Shown here in pieces: positions 16,872 to 26,009 of a DNA stretch of 56,796 bases (position 1 is the stretch's first letter; the number at the start of each line of letters is the position of its first letter). The notes below the pieces were generated by a model that did no database searches, was not told the DNA's origin, and saw only the letters and a program-made list of their open reading frames with translations. The position numbers were made by a program, and so were the translations under genes. The DNA comes from Neoroseomonas eburnea (GTDB lineage Bacteria > Pseudomonadota > Alphaproteobacteria > Acetobacterales > Acetobacteraceae). The DNA lies in assembly GCF_018129005.1 (NCBI RefSeq), contig NZ_JAAEDL010000031.1, forward strand, positions 1-56,796. The letters are read 5' to 3'.

Positions 16872-17811
16872 TCCCGCTCAGGCGAGGACCCGCAGAGGCG
16901 CCGCCCGCGCCAATCGTGGCGGACAGCGCGCGCGGCTCGCGGACAATCATCACGTCGCAATGCAGGCAGATGAGGAGACGTTCGGCGGTGCTGCCCATCA
17001 GGATGCCGAAGCGACCGCTTCGGCCATGCGTCCCCATCACGACGAGGTCGATGTCGTTGTCCCAGACATGCGTTCCGATCACGCTCTCGGCTGTTCCGTA
17101 GCGGATCAGGTACTCCATCTGCTCCAGCCTGTCTGGCGGTGCGCCCACGCTCGGCAGGAACGCCGCACGCTGACGCTCGGCATCCGCCAGCAACTCCGCC
17201 TCATGCGCCGCGCGGCTGATGAAGCCTTCGAACGGCACGCGGTACGCATGCGCCAGTATCATCCGGGCATCCGGGAATACGCTCAGTGCCTGCCGCAAGG
17301 CGTGGGCGGAAGTCTCCGAAAAGTCGGAGGCGACGACCACCGTCGGGTAGGCGCGCCAAGGGCGCATCTTCACGATCAGTACAGGCATCGGCGCACGATG
17401 GACCAGCCTCTCGACCGTCGTGCCGAGCACCGCTCGGGCAAGGTTTCCGCTGCGGGCTATGCCGGTGACGATCAGCTCGCAGTCGAGTTCGTTCGCCGTG
17501 CGCAGGATGATCTCCGCGGGATCCCCCCGCTCGATCACGATCTCCGCTTCGACGTCATGATTGCGCGTGGCGGCGCGGAGGTGACGCTCGGCAAGCGCCC
17601 GCACCGAACCGCCGGGAACCGGTTCGGGGCCTTGCTCCGGCTCATTGCCTTCCAGCACATACAGCACATGCAGTTTGGCACCCCAGGCCGATGCCAGCAT
17701 CACTGCGCGGTCCAGGGCGCGGTCGCAGCGGCAGCTGAGATCCGTCGCGAGGAGCAGGCTTCGCGGCGGACTACCTAGCCCGGCATCCCGCCGTTCTGAG
17801 TCTTTCTGCAT
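16864..17811 (-). CDS. Tandem universal stress protein (UspA x2)
   Basis: A 315-residue cytoplasmic protein made of two UspA domains. Domain 1 opens with LLLATDLSCRCDRALDRAV and ends with TTVERLVHRAPMPVLIVK; domain 2 opens with VVVASDFSETSAHALRQAL and ends with GTHGRSGRFGILMGSTAERLL, including the G-x2-G-x9-GS/T type nucleotide-binding loop. Such tandem Usp proteins act in stress and energy-limited survival. The start is ATG 17811, with GGAGG 8 bases upstream; a longer frame to 17898 lacks this. It is transcribed after the DUF1476 gene and before the broken SNF gene. Confidence 0.88.
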   Translation of the reverse strand: MQKDSERRDAGLGSPPRSLLLATDLSCRCDRALDRAVMLASAWGAKLHVLYVLEGNEPEQGPEPVPGGSVRALAERHLRAATRNHDVEAEIVIERGDPAEIILRTANELDCELIVTGIARSGNLARAVLGTTVERLVHRAPMPVLIVKMRPWRAYPTVVVASDFSETSAHALRQALSVFPDARMILAHAYRVPFEGFISRAAHEAELLADAERQRAAFLPSVGAPPDRLEQMEYLIRYGTAESVIGTHVWDNDIDLVVMGTHGRSGRFGILMGSTAERLLICLHCDVMIVREPRALSATIGAGGASAGPRLSGNG

Positions 17812-17894
17812 CGCACAACCTCCGTTTCCATCTCGGGCGCCCATCGCGCCGTCTGTGGCCGCCTGCGCTGGCGGCGGTGCTGCCACCGAATGGA

Positions 17895-18221
17895 TCATAG
17901 CAGGTGCAACACGGTTTCGGCGTAAGCGCGGCGCTGCGCGACGGTCAGCTCGGAGCGCAGTGCCTCATCGCCGACGCAGCAACCTGCCGCGTCGAAATCG
18001 GCGGCAAGCTTGTGGATCACGTCGGCATCGCCCGGTTCGGCATGATCCACCCACATGACGTCTAGCGCATAGCGGGGCAGTTCCGCCTCGGGAAGGCCGA
18101 GCCGACGCCCCGCCCAGAGCCCGATGAGCAGGTTCCGCCTCGCCCTGGGGCTCTCGGCCGTTGCCTGCTCCAGGCTATGCAGTGTGATGTCGGCGGCGAG
18201 GGCGGTCTGAATCTGGGTCAT
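17895..18221 (-). CDS. DUF1476 / ATP synthase inhibitor zeta-like protein
   Basis: A 108-residue protein resembling the alphaproteobacterial F1-ATPase inhibitor zeta family (DUF1476). Visible family features are ARRNLLIGLWAGRRLGL, the YALDVMWVDHAEPGDADV segment and a helical C-terminus VAQRRAYAET. The N-terminal inhibitory segment diverges from the housekeeping protein, so this may be a stress-island paralogue rather than the main inhibitor. The start is ATG 18221 with GAGGAGA upstream. Together with the adjacent Usp gene it suggests control of ATP use during energy stress; that role is inferred. Confidence 0.7.
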   Translation of the reverse strand: MTQIQTALAADITLHSLEQATAESPRARRNLLIGLWAGRRLGLPEAELPRYALDVMWVDHAEPGDADVIHKLAADFDAAGCCVGDEALRSELTVAQRRAYAETVLHLL

Positions 18222-18337
18222 CAAGTGATCTCCTCTACGTGGTTGTTGCTCCGGCGCCATGGTCCCGTCATGTCCCGCCCGTCGCGATCAGGAACAGCCC
18301 CGAGGATACGGCGCGTCCGAGCGAACCCGGACACGAC

Positions 18338-18562
18338 CGCCCATGAAGGCGAGCCACATCCGGGCCGGGATTGCCGGGCCAGTCGGCGGACAGGATCGAG
18401 TCGAGGACGTCCATGCGGGCAGCGGGCTCCAGATCGAGGTACGGCGGCCCAGCGTGGCGTCGCATCGGACGGCAGGGCAGCCGGGCACCGTCCCGCGGAA
18501 GACATCGCCGCGCCGGCCGCCCTGGGCAAGGCGGGGTACGGCCGCCCCGTGCGGTTCCGCAC
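18338..18562 (-). repeat. Block A of a diverged inverted repeat pair
   Basis: Read on the minus strand, about 225 bases resemble block B (30292-30515) by eye. Both begin with a GTGCGG-AA-CCGCAC hairpin and share encoded stretches such as RAEPH, GDVxRxTVPG, MxRHxGP, LEPx and DSIL, with ARLHG near the end. Here the shared reading frame shifts once in the middle, so it is a decayed coding remnant or a structured non-coding element. It lies just upstream of the DUF1476 gene and next to the IS5 remnant. Boundaries are approximate. Confidence 0.5.
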
Positions 18563-18604
18563 GTGCAAGTTGGGCAGTTCCTGCGCAGCTGCGTCGGGCG
18601 TGGC

Positions 18605-19345
18605 GCCCGTATGGGACGTGACGGTGTTCACCAAGAACCGGGACCGGCTGCTGGGGACCGAGGTGGCGAGCAAGTTCTTCGCCGCCGTGCTGGCCGACCC
18701 AGAGGTCAAGCCGCTGCTGCCCTCGGCGTACTTCTCGGTGGCTGGCACGTTGATAGAGGCCTGGGCTTCGATGAAGAGCTTCCGGCCGAAGGACGGCTCC
18801 GGCGAGGCGCTCGGCCCCGGCCGCAACGGCGAGCGCGACTTCCATGCCGAGAAGCGCAGCGACGAGACGCATGCTTCGACCACGGACCCGGATGCGCGGC
18901 TGGCGCGCAAGTCGAACGGCCAAGCATCGAAGCTCTGCTACGCCGGGCACGTGGTGATCGAGAACCGGCACGGCCTGGCGGTCGCTGCGACAACGACGCA
19001 AGAGACGGGTATCGCGGAGCGCGACGCCGGCGAGGCGATGATGGCAGGGCTCGATCGTGCCGCGCGCAGCACGCTGGGAGGCTACAAGACCTACGACACG
19101 CGGGCCTTCGTCCGGGCAATGGGCGACATGGGCGTGACGCCGCACGTGACGCAGCACGCCAATGGCCGGCGCTCGGCGATCGATGGACGGACTACGCGGC
19201 ACCTGGGCTACGCGGTGAGCCAGCGCATCCGCAAGCGGGTCGAGGAGGTGTTCGGCCGGCGCAAGGAGATCCGCGCATGCGCCGCACCCTGCTGCGCGGG
19301 CTGGAGCGGGTCGGATGGAGCTTCACGCTCCGCGTCGCCGCCTAA
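18605..19345 (+). pseudogene. Decayed IS5-family transposase
   Basis: The sequence encodes PVWDVTVFTKNRDRLL, TLIEAWASMKSFRPKDGSG, THASTTDPDARL, TTRHLGYAVSQRIRKRVEEVFG and, in another frame, GLERVGWSFTLRVAA, which is the order of an IS5-group transposase. The first third is missing. The first catalytic Asp (expected FSVDGTLIEAW) is Ala (FSVAGTLIEAW), and the second (expected GADKGYD) reads GGYKTYD. A frameshift near 19270-19285 separates the last 25 residues. The gene is dead. Terminal repeats were not found. Confidence 0.85.
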
Positions 19346-19527
19346 ACCCCCGTCCGGCTGCCGAAGCTGTTGGCGGCGCCTGCCTGACTGGCGCCGCCAA
19401 CAGGCCTCAACGCGGTAGTCCGCGGCGGTTGGCCACCGAAAACCACGCCCATCAGCCCGCCAAGCACCTCACAAAAACTACGCCGGCCAGGAAAACCAAG
19501 CCCTTGGCCGCGAATTTCCGCAGCCTG

Positions 19528-21216
19528 CTAGATCAGGCTAGCGGCGACGACCGCCCCCGCGATGGCCAATACCAGGATGGCGGCGGCGGCGCCTTCGCGG
19601 AAAACGTCCTCGATCCGGTCCAGATCCTCGCCGATGACGGTTTGCGGCTTCGGGCGCGATCGGCGCAGCGACCGCGACCCGGCACGCTCGGCGGCCCTTG
19701 CGGCGGCGCTCAGGGCCGCCACCCGGCGTTGCACCGGGCCAAGCGCATCGCCTTCTGGCAGGCTAGGCGCCTTCAGCCCGACCGCGACCGCGCCCGCAAT
19801 CATCAGCGCCGCAAGCCCCAGCGGCCAGGCCTCGAAGATCAGCGACCGCAGGTCTGCGGCCAGCGGGGTCTCGCCGGTGATCCTGGCGTACAGAAGCCAG
19901 GGCAGCCACAGCGCCGCCCCGGACAGGGCGAGGAACGGCAGGGCCATCAGCAGCGGCGGGCGGCAGCGCGATTTCGCCCTTGGCAGCACTGCCAGACAGC
20001 GCGCCATCGCCAGCGCCGTCGTTAGCGCCGAGAGGCCGATCAGCGTGGCCCCAAAGGCCCCGGCCTGGTCCTTGAGCGCCGATTTGACCAGCGCCCCGGC
20101 CAGTAGCTGCATCCCGGCCAGCGACGAGCCCAGCACCGCCAGCGCCCCCAGAAGCCCCCAGCGCCAGGCCCGCCCGCAGACCGGTGCCAGCCCGACGCCC
20201 AGGAACAGCGCCCCCTTGGCGAGCCCGTGATGCAGCGCGAACAACGCCACCGCCGGCAGCACGGCCGCCGGCGCGCTGCCCCCGGCCAGGGCAAAGCCCA
20301 GAACCCCCATGACCAGGCCCATCTGGCTGACCGTCGAATAGGCCAGCACCGCCTTGGCGCCGGCCTGCGCCAGCCCCATCAGCGCCGCGAGGAAGAGGCC
20401 GGAAAAGCCCAGGATCATCAGGACATTGCCCGCGACCGCCGCCGGCATGCCCAGCGGCAGGAAGGCCACCAGCCCGAAGATCCCGGCCTTGACGATGGCG
20501 CCCGACAGCACGGCCGAGGCGGGCACCGGCGCGGCCGGATGCGCCACCGGCAGCCAGACATGCAGGGGCATGAGTCCGGCCTTGATCCCGAAGCCCGCGA
20601 TCAGCAGCGGCACCGCCGCGGGATGCGCCGAAGGCAGGGCAAGGCCCGCGCGAACCGCCTCGATGCCTATGGCGCCGCCCGCCCCGAACGAGGCCAGCAT
20701 CAGCCCTACCAGGATCGCCACCTCGCCGCAGACAGCCAGCACCAGATAGACCGTCCCCGCCCGCATCGAGGCGGGCTGGCGATCGTGGATCACCAGTGGA
20801 TAGGCCAAAAGCGAGACCAGCGCGAAGAACACGTAGAAGCTGACGATGTCGGCGGCGATAAAGACGCCGAGATTGCCGGCCAGGACCAGGTTCCAGAACA
20901 GGGCGAAGCCGGCGGGCCGCTCGTCGCGCCGCATGTAGAAGGCGGCGTACACCCCGGCCCAGAACCACAGCGTCGCCGCACCGCCGAGAAACAGCGCGCC
21001 GGTCGCGCCCAGCTCCAGGCCGCTGTCCAGCAGCACCCCCGGCAGCGCGACGGGAACGTCGCGCGACGCGACGAGGGCCGCCGCCAGGGCCGGCAGTGGG
21101 CCAAGCGGCAGCAGCAGCACCATGCGCGACCCCCAGCCGGGCAGCAGGGCCAGCCCCGCCAGGAGCATCGGCCAGAGTACGGCCAGCGGCAAAAGCAGCG
21201 TCGGATCGGCGATCAT
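19528..21216 (-). CDS. NuoL/MrpD-like antiporter subunit (third copy)
   Basis: A 562-residue polytopic protein of the complex I antiporter-like family (NuoL/M/N, MrpA/D). About 14 helices; conserved features include MPLHVWLPVAHPAAPVPASAVLSG and VLAYSTVSQMG, the lysine/histidine proton-path regions. It ends with a basic cytoplasmic tail and one last helix. Its ATG overlaps the stop of the preceding subunit (ATGA, 21213-21216), so all three D-type subunits are translated in series. It probably forms part of a Mrp/Mbh-like cation-proton antiporter. Confidence 0.88.
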   Translation of the reverse strand: MIADPTLLLPLAVLWPMLLAGLALLPGWGSRMVLLLPLGPLPALAAALVASRDVPVALPGVLLDSGLELGATGALFLGGAATLWFWAGVYAAFYMRRDERPAGFALFWNLVLAGNLGVFIAADIVSFYVFFALVSLLAYPLVIHDRQPASMRAGTVYLVLAVCGEVAILVGLMLASFGAGGAIGIEAVRAGLALPSAHPAAVPLLIAGFGIKAGLMPLHVWLPVAHPAAPVPASAVLSGAIVKAGIFGLVAFLPLGMPAAVAGNVLMILGFSGLFLAALMGLAQAGAKAVLAYSTVSQMGLVMGVLGFALAGGSAPAAVLPAVALFALHHGLAKGALFLGVGLAPVCGRAWRWGLLGALAVLGSSLAGMQLLAGALVKSALKDQAGAFGATLIGLSALTTALAMARCLAVLPRAKSRCRPPLLMALPFLALSGAALWLPWLLYARITGETPLAADLRSLIFEAWPLGLAALMIAGAVAVGLKAPSLPEGDALGPVQRRVAALSAAARAAERAGSRSLRRSRPKPQTVIGEDLDRIEDVFREGAAAAILVLAIAGAVVAASLI

Positions 21217-22688
21217 CGCAAATAGCCCAGTCCGACCAGCGTGGCCCAGCCAAGCGGGCTGAAGGGCAGCGAGGCGAAGATGCCCGCCCCCAGCGACACC
21301 ACCGCCGTCACCACCGCGGGCAGGATCAGCATTCGGTCGCGGGTGGTGGCCAACTCGGCGATGGCGGGCCGGCCGGGCGGCGGCGGCAGCAGCCATGCGC
21401 GGTACAGCAGCGGCAGGAAATAGGCGGCGTTCAGAAGCGACGAGCCCGCCAGCACCGCGACTGCCCAGGCCGCATCCGACTGCAACGCCCCGACCCCGAG
21501 ATACCATTTCGAGATGAAGCCGGCCACCGGCGGCATCCCGATCATTCCCAGCGCCCCGACCGAGAACGCCGCCATCGTCACCGGCATCAGCCGGCCCGCG
21601 CCGTCCAGCTCGGCGATCGCCTTGATCCCCATCCGGTTGGCAAGCGCGCCAGCGCACATGAACAGCGTGATCTTCATGATGCCCTGATGCACCAGATGCA
21701 CCAGCCCGCCGATCACCGCGAAGGGCCCGACCAGGCTGGCACCCAGCACGATGTAGCTGACCTGGCTGACGGTGGAATAGGCCAGCCGCTTCTTGAGGTC
21801 GCTCTGCATCAGGGCCCGCACCGAGCCGTAGAGGATCGTCGCCGAGGCAAGGGCGGCCAGTGGCACACCCAGGCCCAGTTCGGCCACGGTGCCGATGCCG
21901 TAGACATCGTAGATCACGCGCACGATGCCGAAGGCCCCGGCCTTGACCACCGCGACGGCGTGCAGGAGCGCGCTGACGGGGGCAGGGGCGGCCATCGCCT
22001 CGGGCAGCCAGCCATGGAAGGGGATGATCGCCGCCTTGACCCCCAGCCCGCCGATACACAGGATGAAGATCAGCGTCAGGGTCAGGGGCGGGATGGCGCC
22101 CAGATCGGCCGGGGCGGAAAACTCGATCGCGCCGACCAGCGATTGCAGCCACAGGATCCCGGCCAGGAAGGCGACGCTGCCCGCCAGCGTGTAGGTCAGA
22201 TAGATCTGCCCCGCCCGCAGCGACTTGTCGTCGCCCCGGTGCGCCACCAGCGGCCAGGTCGCCAGCGTCAGCAGTTCGTAGAACAGGAAGAAGGTGATCG
22301 CGGTGCCCGACATCGCCACGCCGGTGGCCGCCAGCACGCACAGGTTGAAGAAGCCGAAGAAGCGCGGCAGGTTCGGACCCCGGTCGAAATAGGCGATGGC
22401 GTAGATCGTGGTCAGCAGCCACAGAAACACCGAAAGTGTCACGAACAGCAGCGCCAGCGGGTCCAGCCGCAGCACGAAATCGTAGCCCGGCAGGAATTCG
22501 TAGCGCCATTCGAACACCACGCCCGCCTGCGCCTGCACCAGCAGGTAGGCCACCACCAGGAGCTTGACGAAGGCCACGCCGATGTTCGCCCCGTTGCGCC
22601 AAGCCGAGAGACGCTCGGGCAGGGCAAAGCTGACCAAAGCGGCGACCACCGGCAGCAGGACCAGCAGAAGCGGCGCGAAGGTCATCAT
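21213..22688 (-). CDS. MrpD/NuoM-like antiporter subunit (second copy)
   Basis: A 491-residue complex I antiporter-like membrane protein. Conserved segments are IPFHGWLPEAMAAPAPVSALLHAVAVVKAGAF (read in parts), RLAYSTVSQVSYI and IGMPPVAGFISKWYL; the Lys in VVKAG and the His/Lys of the discontinuous helices are present. Start ATG 22688 overlaps the upstream stop (ATGA), so a longer upstream frame is rejected. It transports protons or sodium as one of three homologous channel subunits in this operon. Confidence 0.88.
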   Translation of the reverse strand: MMTFAPLLLVLLPVVAALVSFALPERLSAWRNGANIGVAFVKLLVVAYLLVQAQAGVVFEWRYEFLPGYDFVLRLDPLALLFVTLSVFLWLLTTIYAIAYFDRGPNLPRFFGFFNLCVLAATGVAMSGTAITFFLFYELLTLATWPLVAHRGDDKSLRAGQIYLTYTLAGSVAFLAGILWLQSLVGAIEFSAPADLGAIPPLTLTLIFILCIGGLGVKAAIIPFHGWLPEAMAAPAPVSALLHAVAVVKAGAFGIVRVIYDVYGIGTVAELGLGVPLAALASATILYGSVRALMQSDLKKRLAYSTVSQVSYIVLGASLVGPFAVIGGLVHLVHQGIMKITLFMCAGALANRMGIKAIAELDGAGRLMPVTMAAFSVGALGMIGMPPVAGFISKWYLGVGALQSDAAWAVAVLAGSSLLNAAYFLPLLYRAWLLPPPPGRPAIAELATTRDRMLILPAVVTAVVSLGAGIFASLPFSPLGWATLVGLGYLR

Positions 22689-24127
22689 GGCGCGGCCGCG
22701 CCCGGGGCGGCCCAGGGCGCGGCAATCGCCGACAGATTGTGCAGCGCGCTGCCGCCGAAACCCATGGCGATGGCCAGCCCCGCCAGCACCAGCGGCGCCG
22801 CCGTGCAAACCCCGCGCGTCGCAGGCTCACGCGGCGCCGGCCCGGCTGCAAAGCAGGCCGAGAGCGTCCGGAAAAAATAGACCGCCGCCAGCAGACCGCC
22901 CAGAATCATCACGCCGGCATAAAGGAAGGCGCCCTGCGCGATCGCCGCGTTCAGAAGCAGGAACTTGCCGGTGAACCCGCCCGAGGGCGGCAACCCCATC
23001 AGCGACACCGCTGCCAGGCCGAAGGCGGTCACCGTCAGCGGCATCGCCTGCGCCAGCCCGCCGAGATCGCCGATCCGGTCGCCGGCGGCGGCCTTCAGCA
23101 TCAGCCCGGCGGCAAGGAACATCGCCGCCTTGGCCAGCATGTGCGCCACCGCATGAAGCATCATCCCGGCCCAGGCACCGGACGGGTCCGGCGCGCCTGC
23201 GACCAGCGGAAAGGCGAGGAACAGGTAGCCGACCTGGGCCACCGTCGAATAGGCCACCAGCGCCTTCAGCCGCTGCTGCCGCATCGCCTGGACCGAGCCG
23301 TAGATCACCGCCAGCGCCCCCGGCCCGCCCAGCACATGCAGCGCGGTCGGGCCGGTGACGGCCGGAAAGGCCTCGAACCAGAGCCGCAGCAGGATGACAA
23401 ATCCCAGCTTGACCGCGATCGCCGACAGCAGCGCGCTGGCTGGGGCGGGGGCGGCGGCGTGGGCGGGCGGCAGCCAGCCATGCAGCGGGAAAAGCGCGGC
23501 CTTGATCAGAAGTCCCGCCGTCATCAGCCCCAGCGCCAGCATCGTCGCCAGATCGGGCTGTGCGACCTGCGAAAGCAGGGTGACGTCCACGGTGTTGTAG
23601 CGCCCCACCAGAAGCGCCACTCCCAGGAGGTAGGCCAGCGAACCGACCAGCGCGATCATGAAATAGCGCAGCGCCGCCTCCAGCGAGCCCATCGCCGCCA
23701 GCGCCACGGCGGCCAGGCTGACCATCTCCAGTGTGACGTAGAGGTTGAACAGGTCGGTGGTCAGAAAGCCCGCATTCGCCCCCGCCCAGAGCAGATAGAT
23801 CAGCGGCCAGAAGGTCTCGGCCTGGGCTGCGTTGCCGGCCTTTTCCGGCGGATCGACCAGCGCGTGCAGCCCGACCGCGCCGATCACCAGCGCCGTGGCC
23901 GCCACCATAAGCCGCGCCACCCCATCGGGGCGCAAAAGGATGCCCAAGGGCAAGTCCCAGTGACCGACCAGATAGGCCGCATCGGGCGGCACCAGTGCCA
24001 GCCAGAGCGCCAGCCCCGCCATCGCGGGCACCGCCGGCAGGATCAGCCAGCGCGCGGCCCGCCCTGACAGCAGGGCGGCCAGCATGAATCCGAGCGGCAC
24101 CGCCACCAGAAGGTCAAGCGGGCTCAT
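22685..24127 (-). CDS. mrpD: MrpD-like antiporter subunit (first copy)
   Basis: A 480-residue complex I antiporter-like protein. Key segments: FPLHGWLPPAHAAAPAPASALLSAIAVKLG (in parts), ALVAYSTVAQVGYLF and LMGLPPSGGFTGKFLL, matching MrpD/NuoN. It directly follows mrpC with a 4-base overlap (24124-24127) and overlaps the next subunit by 4 bases. In Mrp complexes MrpD is essential for coupling proton flow to sodium extrusion. Confidence 0.88.
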   Translation of the reverse strand: MSPLDLLVAVPLGFMLAALLSGRAARWLILPAVPAMAGLALWLALVPPDAAYLVGHWDLPLGILLRPDGVARLMVAATALVIGAVGLHALVDPPEKAGNAAQAETFWPLIYLLWAGANAGFLTTDLFNLYVTLEMVSLAAVALAAMGSLEAALRYFMIALVGSLAYLLGVALLVGRYNTVDVTLLSQVAQPDLATMLALGLMTAGLLIKAALFPLHGWLPPAHAAAPAPASALLSAIAVKLGFVILLRLWFEAFPAVTGPTALHVLGGPGALAVIYGSVQAMRQQRLKALVAYSTVAQVGYLFLAFPLVAGAPDPSGAWAGMMLHAVAHMLAKAAMFLAAGLMLKAAAGDRIGDLGGLAQAMPLTVTAFGLAAVSLMGLPPSGGFTGKFLLLNAAIAQGAFLYAGVMILGGLLAAVYFFRTLSACFAAGPAPREPATRGVCTAAPLVLAGLAIAMGFGGSALHNLSAIAAPWAAPGAAAP

Positions 24128-24441
24128 GGCACGGGCTTTCCGCCGTCGGGCCGTGTGGCGGCGTTCGTCGCCGCGCGCGCCTCGGCCAGCCGCACGATCA
24201 TCGCCGCGCCGAAGGCGGTCAGCGCAACGGCCACGACGATCCCGGTGATGACCAGCGCCTGCGGCAATGGATCGGTCGCGTCGGGTCCTCGGCCCAGACC
24301 GCCCAGGATCAGGAAGATGCCTGCCCCGACCACGTTGATCGCAAGCAGCTGGCGCAACGGATGGCGCAGGATGATGAAGGCAAAAAGACCCAGACCGGCC
24401 AGGATCGCGCCGGTCAGGGCGTAGACATGCCCCGTCACCAT
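24124..24441 (-). CDS. mrpC: MrpC (NuoK-like) subunit
   Basis: A 105-residue three-helix membrane protein like NuoK and MrpC: YALTGAILAGLGLFAFIILRHPLRQLLAINVVGAG (read in two parts), then PLPQALVITGIVVAVALTAFGAA, which carries the family pattern PxxQALVLTAIVI. Start ATG 24441 gives family length; a longer frame to 24573 overlaps the upstream gene and is rejected. It lies 10 bases after the stop of the MrpB-like gene. Confidence 0.88.
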   Translation of the reverse strand: MVTGHVYALTGAILAGLGLFAFIILRHPLRQLLAINVVGAGIFLILGGLGRGPDATDPLPQALVITGIVVAVALTAFGAAMIVRLAEARAATNAATRPDGGKPVP

Positions 24442-24451
24442 GAAGCCGGCC

Positions 24452-25426
24452 TCAGCAACCGCTGTTCCTGCCGGCGCCACCAGCGGGGCCCGCCGGCCCG
24501 ATGACATTGGGCCCTGCCACCAGCAGCGCCAGCGTCGCCCCGATCGAAAGGGCCAGCGAGTATTCGATCGCAAGGATCGCCGCCTTGGCCAGCCCTTGAG
24601 GATAGACCAGAAAGCCGCCGAACCCCGTTCCGGCCAGGCCGATCAGCAGAAACACCAGCGGTCCCAGGACCAGCGCCACCCGCAGCCCCGGAAGGTCGCT
24701 GCGCGGCAGGCCGATCGCGCCGCCTATCGCCGACACCATCAGCCCGCCCGCAAGAACGGTGCCGGCCTGAAAAGCTCCGCCCGGCACGTCCGATCCGGCC
24801 CAGACCAGATATGTCGCCATCACCAGCGCCACCGGCAGCAGAAACCGCCCGAAACTGCCGGCCACCCGGCGCATCGGCCCATCGGCCATGCCGAGATCAG
24901 CCGGACGGCCCGGCCAGACCCCGGCGGGCGCCAACGACCAGACCGCGACCAGCGCGCCCAGCAGCACGAAGCTTTCCAGGAGCGTGTCATAGGCGCGGAA
25001 GGCCAGCAGGACGCCGGTCACCCGGTTCTCGATGCCAAGCCCCGGCATCAGCGGCGCGACTGCGCGGTCAAGCCCGCTTTCCGCCGGGATCGAGAGCACC
25101 GCCGCAGCCAGCAGCAGCACGAAGCCCGCGCAGGCCGCAAGGGCGCCCGCCCGCAGCCACGCGGACGTATCGGCGCAGGTCGCGTCATCGCCCAGCGCCA
25201 GAAGCCGCGCCCGGGCCAGGATCAGAAGGACCCCGGTGACCCCGGCGCCGAGCGCGATCTCGGCCAGCGCCACGTTGACCGCATCGAGCCCCAGCCAGGC
25301 CAGACCCAGGAGGTTGCCGAAGGCGATGAAGAAGGCGATGGCCGCCAGCGCGTCGCGCACGAAAAGCGCGATGCCCGCCGTACCGAGGATCAACAGGCAC
25401 AGGATGATGTCGAAGGCAGCGGTCAA
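24452..25426 (-). CDS. mrpB: DUF4040-MnhB fusion subunit (MrpA C-terminus plus MrpB)
   Basis: A 324-residue protein with two modules. The N-terminal part (about 1-100; ALAAIAFFIAFGNLLGLAWL, NVALAEIALGAGVTGVLL) is the DUF4040 region found at the end of large MrpA proteins and in MbhE. The C-terminal part (about 190-310; DVPGGAFQAGTVLAGGLMV, FLVYPQGLAKAAILAIEY) is MnhB/MrpB. This replaces the normal split between MrpA and MrpB. It overlaps MrpG by 4 bases. A short Gly/Ala-rich end (GPAGGAGRNSGC) may be altered. Confidence 0.85.
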   Translation of the reverse strand: MTAAFDIILCLLILGTAGIALFVRDALAAIAFFIAFGNLLGLAWLGLDAVNVALAEIALGAGVTGVLLILARARLLALGDDATCADTSAWLRAGALAACAGFVLLLAAAVLSIPAESGLDRAVAPLMPGLGIENRVTGVLLAFRAYDTLLESFVLLGALVAVWSLAPAGVWPGRPADLGMADGPMRRVAGSFGRFLLPVALVMATYLVWAGSDVPGGAFQAGTVLAGGLMVSAIGGAIGLPRSDLPGLRVALVLGPLVFLLIGLAGTGFGGFLVYPQGLAKAAILAIEYSLALSIGATLALLVAGPNVIGPAGPAGGAGRNSGC

Positions 25427-25734
25427 GGCCGGTCGCCGTCCGGATGGCTGCGGGTCCCGTCCAAGCGGGCCTGCCGGGCCAGCAGTTGAGAGGTGATGCC
25501 GGCCGCGATCACCGCGAACAGCCAGACCAGCGCGATCTTGGCGGCCACTGCCAGCGAACCCCAGTGGAGCGCCGCCGCCAGCGCCACCAGCCCGAGCCCG
25601 AGGTTGTCGGCCTTGGTCAGCGCATGCAAACGCGAGGCGGTGTCAGGAAAGCGCAGGAGACCCAGCGAGCCTGCCCCATAGAAGGCCAGCCCCGTGCCCA
25701 GCAGCGCCAGAACCGCCAGATCGATCCAGCTCAT
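25423..25734 (-). CDS. mrpG: MrpG subunit
   Basis: A 103-residue membrane protein with three helices and the MnhG/PhaG signature GSLGLLRFPDTASRLHALTK followed by ADNLGLGLV. It is a small structural subunit of the Mrp antiporter. It overlaps mrpF upstream and the DUF4040-MnhB gene downstream by 4 bases each, so the operon is tightly coupled. Confidence 0.9.
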   Translation of the reverse strand: MSWIDLAVLALLGTGLAFYGAGSLGLLRFPDTASRLHALTKADNLGLGLVALAAALHWGSLAVAAKIALVWLFAVIAAGITSQLLARQARLDGTRSHPDGDRP

Positions 25735-26009
25735 CCCCTGCCCTCCGGCCGGTCGCCGGGCTTGGCGGCGCTGCGCGCGAAGGCGGTCACCGCGACGGCG
25801 GCCAGCAGCGTGCCGATCAGCGCCGCGTCCAGCATCGCCGCATCGCGCCGCGCCGCGCCGAGGACCACCGCCACGCCGATCACTCCGGTGCCGGCCAGTT
25901 GGGCGGCCATGATCCGCTCCACCGGACCGGGGCCGCGCCAGCAGCGCCCCAGCGCGACCGCGACGCTCAGAAGCAGGAAGACGGCCGCAAGCGTAAACCA
26001 GTCAGCCAT
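25731..26009 (-). CDS. mrpF: MrpF subunit
   Basis: A 92-residue three-helix protein of the MnhF/MrpF family, with the pattern RGPGPVERIMAAQLAGT and a short basic tail. Start ATG 26009 overlaps the mrpE stop by 8 bases; the longer frame to 26066 is antisense-like and has no support. In other Mrp complexes MrpF is needed for assembly and cholate or sodium export. Confidence 0.88.
   Translation of the reverse strand: MADWFTLAAVFLLLSVAVALGRCWRGPGPVERIMAAQLAGTGVIGVAVVLGAARRDAAMLDAALIGTLLAAVAVTAFARSAAKPGDRPEGRG

Noticed and set aside
19528..22851. A single 1,107-codon frame over two antiporter genes
   Set aside because: Only the part from ATG 21216 is protein-like; the upstream part is out of frame with the 491-residue subunit, which has an ATGA-coupled start of its own.
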